From contig DFQC01000047.1 of NCBI GenBank assembly GCA_002377585.1, positions 1 to 13,467 of the forward strand: 13,467 bases of DNA, read 5' to 3'. Source of the stretch: Anaerolineales bacterium UBA3499. GTDB taxonomy: Bacteria > Chloroflexota > Anaerolineae > Anaerolineales > UBA11657. How positions within the stretch are numbered: position 1 is the first letter of the stretch; each line of letters begins with the position of its first letter. Below the pieces are notes generated by a model, which was given only the letters and a program-made list of their open reading frames with translations, had not been told where the DNA came from and searched no databases. Made by a program: the position numbers and the translations under genes. Below, piece by piece: positions 12,904-13,467 of the stretch.

Positions 12904-13467
12904 CTATTTCAATGCATTAACGATCGCTATCGTATTGTATCGCATATAATCAAGATAGGTCGCAGCATCCCCATCAGATTCAGAAAGCGAACCTGTATAA
13001 ACGAAAACCAGCTGGGTCCCAGTATCATCAGTAACACGTTCACCTAGCGTCGGATTGAATGTGGTGCCAACAAATACAGCCTTAACATTTAGTCGTTCAA
13101 TTGCATCTTCGATCTGGGCTAGTTCTTGAGCTGTTGGCTCGGCCAGAGTGCTATACGAAGGAATAAGTGCCCCAATTTGAGTAAATCCATACTCATCCGC
13201 AAAATAGCCAAACACAGAATGATCAGTTACAAGGTTGCGATCCCCCTCAGGTATTTGCGCTACCTGTTCTCGAATCCAGGCATCCAACTCAGTCAACTGT
13301 TCCTTATAACTTTCCTCATTAGCAGTATAGGCTTGGGCATTATTAGAATCCATTCCACCAAGTGCATCCGCAATATTATGAGCCCAAACCATCACGCTGC
13401 TTGGAACAAACCAGGTGTGCGGATCTTTCCCGTCATGACCATGATCATGATGCTCTTCACCTTCGTG
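12904..13467 (-). CDS. Metal-ion ABC transporter substrate-binding protein (ZnuA/TroA-like), 5' end outside window
   Basis: The last 187 residues of a periplasmic or lipid-anchored solute-binding protein of cluster A-I; its start lies beyond base 13467. The visible part opens with a His/Asp/Glu-rich loop (HEGEEHHDHGHDG), typical of zinc-specific members and thought to collect metal. DPHTW follows, whose His is a metal ligand, then LVTDHSVFGYFADEYG, whose His is another. The middle helix and the PTAQELAQIEDAIE segment match the family, as does VKAVFVGTTFNP. The Asp that completes the site in TroA-like members seems to be Gly here (VYTGSL). Some zinc binders also lack this Asp. It is the first visible gene of the operon, so the promoter and any Zur or MntR site must lie outside. 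The His loop favours zinc. Confidence 0.93.
   Translation of the reverse strand, partial: HEGEEHHDHGHDGKDPHTWFVPSSVMVWAHNIADALGGMDSNNAQAYTANEESYKEQLTELDAWIREQVAQIPEGDRNLVTDHSVFGYFADEYGFTQIGALIPSYSTLAEPTAQELAQIEDAIERLNVKAVFVGTTFNPTLGERVTDDTGTQLVFVYTGSLSESDGDAATYLDYMRYNTIAIVNALK

Noticed and set aside
12808..13047. 79-residue plus-strand frame opposite the binding-protein end and the hairpin
   Set aside because: It is antisense to a well-supported gene, includes the hairpin sequence, and has no domain features.
1..13467. Search for CRISPR arrays, tRNAs, rRNAs, riboswitches and complete insertion sequences
   Set aside because: No regularly spaced repeats, cloverleaf with conserved T-loop, aptamer core or transposase was seen; short or divergent RNA elements could still be missed by eye.

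Overview
This AT-rich window (by eye roughly 40% G+C) is bacterial. It is compact: several genes are separated by only a few bases, and there are two clear Shine-Dalgarno-led operons. Every complete protein except one can be placed in a family. The organism cannot be named from this stretch. A marine Chloroflexota-type (for example SAR202-like) genome would fit the mix of a DUF4349 lipoprotein, a long adenosine-deaminase-family protein and a His-rich metal-binding protein, but that is a weak inference.

Layout. At the left edge (1-609) are the remains of a tyrosine recombinase, with its first and last parts joined across a large internal deletion, followed by a small AT-rich gene of a widespread uncharacterised family; this looks like the scar of a mobile element. 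On the minus strand (3576 down to 707) lies a three-gene unit: a DUF4349 membrane-anchored lipoprotein, a nucleoside phosphorylase and an adenosine/adenine deaminase-type enzyme, the last two sharing one base. It points to nucleoside salvage. An aldo/keto reductase (3724-4620) is transcribed divergently from it. A gene-free stretch (4621-4982) holds two inverted repeats and a good sigma70-type promoter.

That promoter leads into the most interesting block, 4983-8931: a DUF4956 membrane protein, a large membrane-anchored CotH-kinase-type protein with a beta-helix-like C-terminal half, and a VTC-type polyphosphate polymerase (triphosphate tunnel fold). They are spaced 3 and 1 bases apart. Together they look like an inner-membrane and cell-surface phosphate or polyphosphate machine of unknown purpose. 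Just downstream on the same strand are a nitroreductase-fold protein that keeps the substrate-lid residues of iodotyrosine deiodinase, and a membrane-anchored SGNH hydrolase with all catalytic blocks.

The right end (13467 down to 10908, minus strand) is a zinc/manganese-type ABC importer in transcription order: binding protein (5' end outside the window), ATPase, permease, and a 51-residue two-helix membrane protein that starts one base after the permease stop. A 13-bp perfect hairpin sits directly before the ATPase start, and a 12-base sequence is repeated in front of both the ATPase and the permease genes.

No rRNA, tRNA, CRISPR array, complete insertion sequence or strong U-tract terminator was seen.
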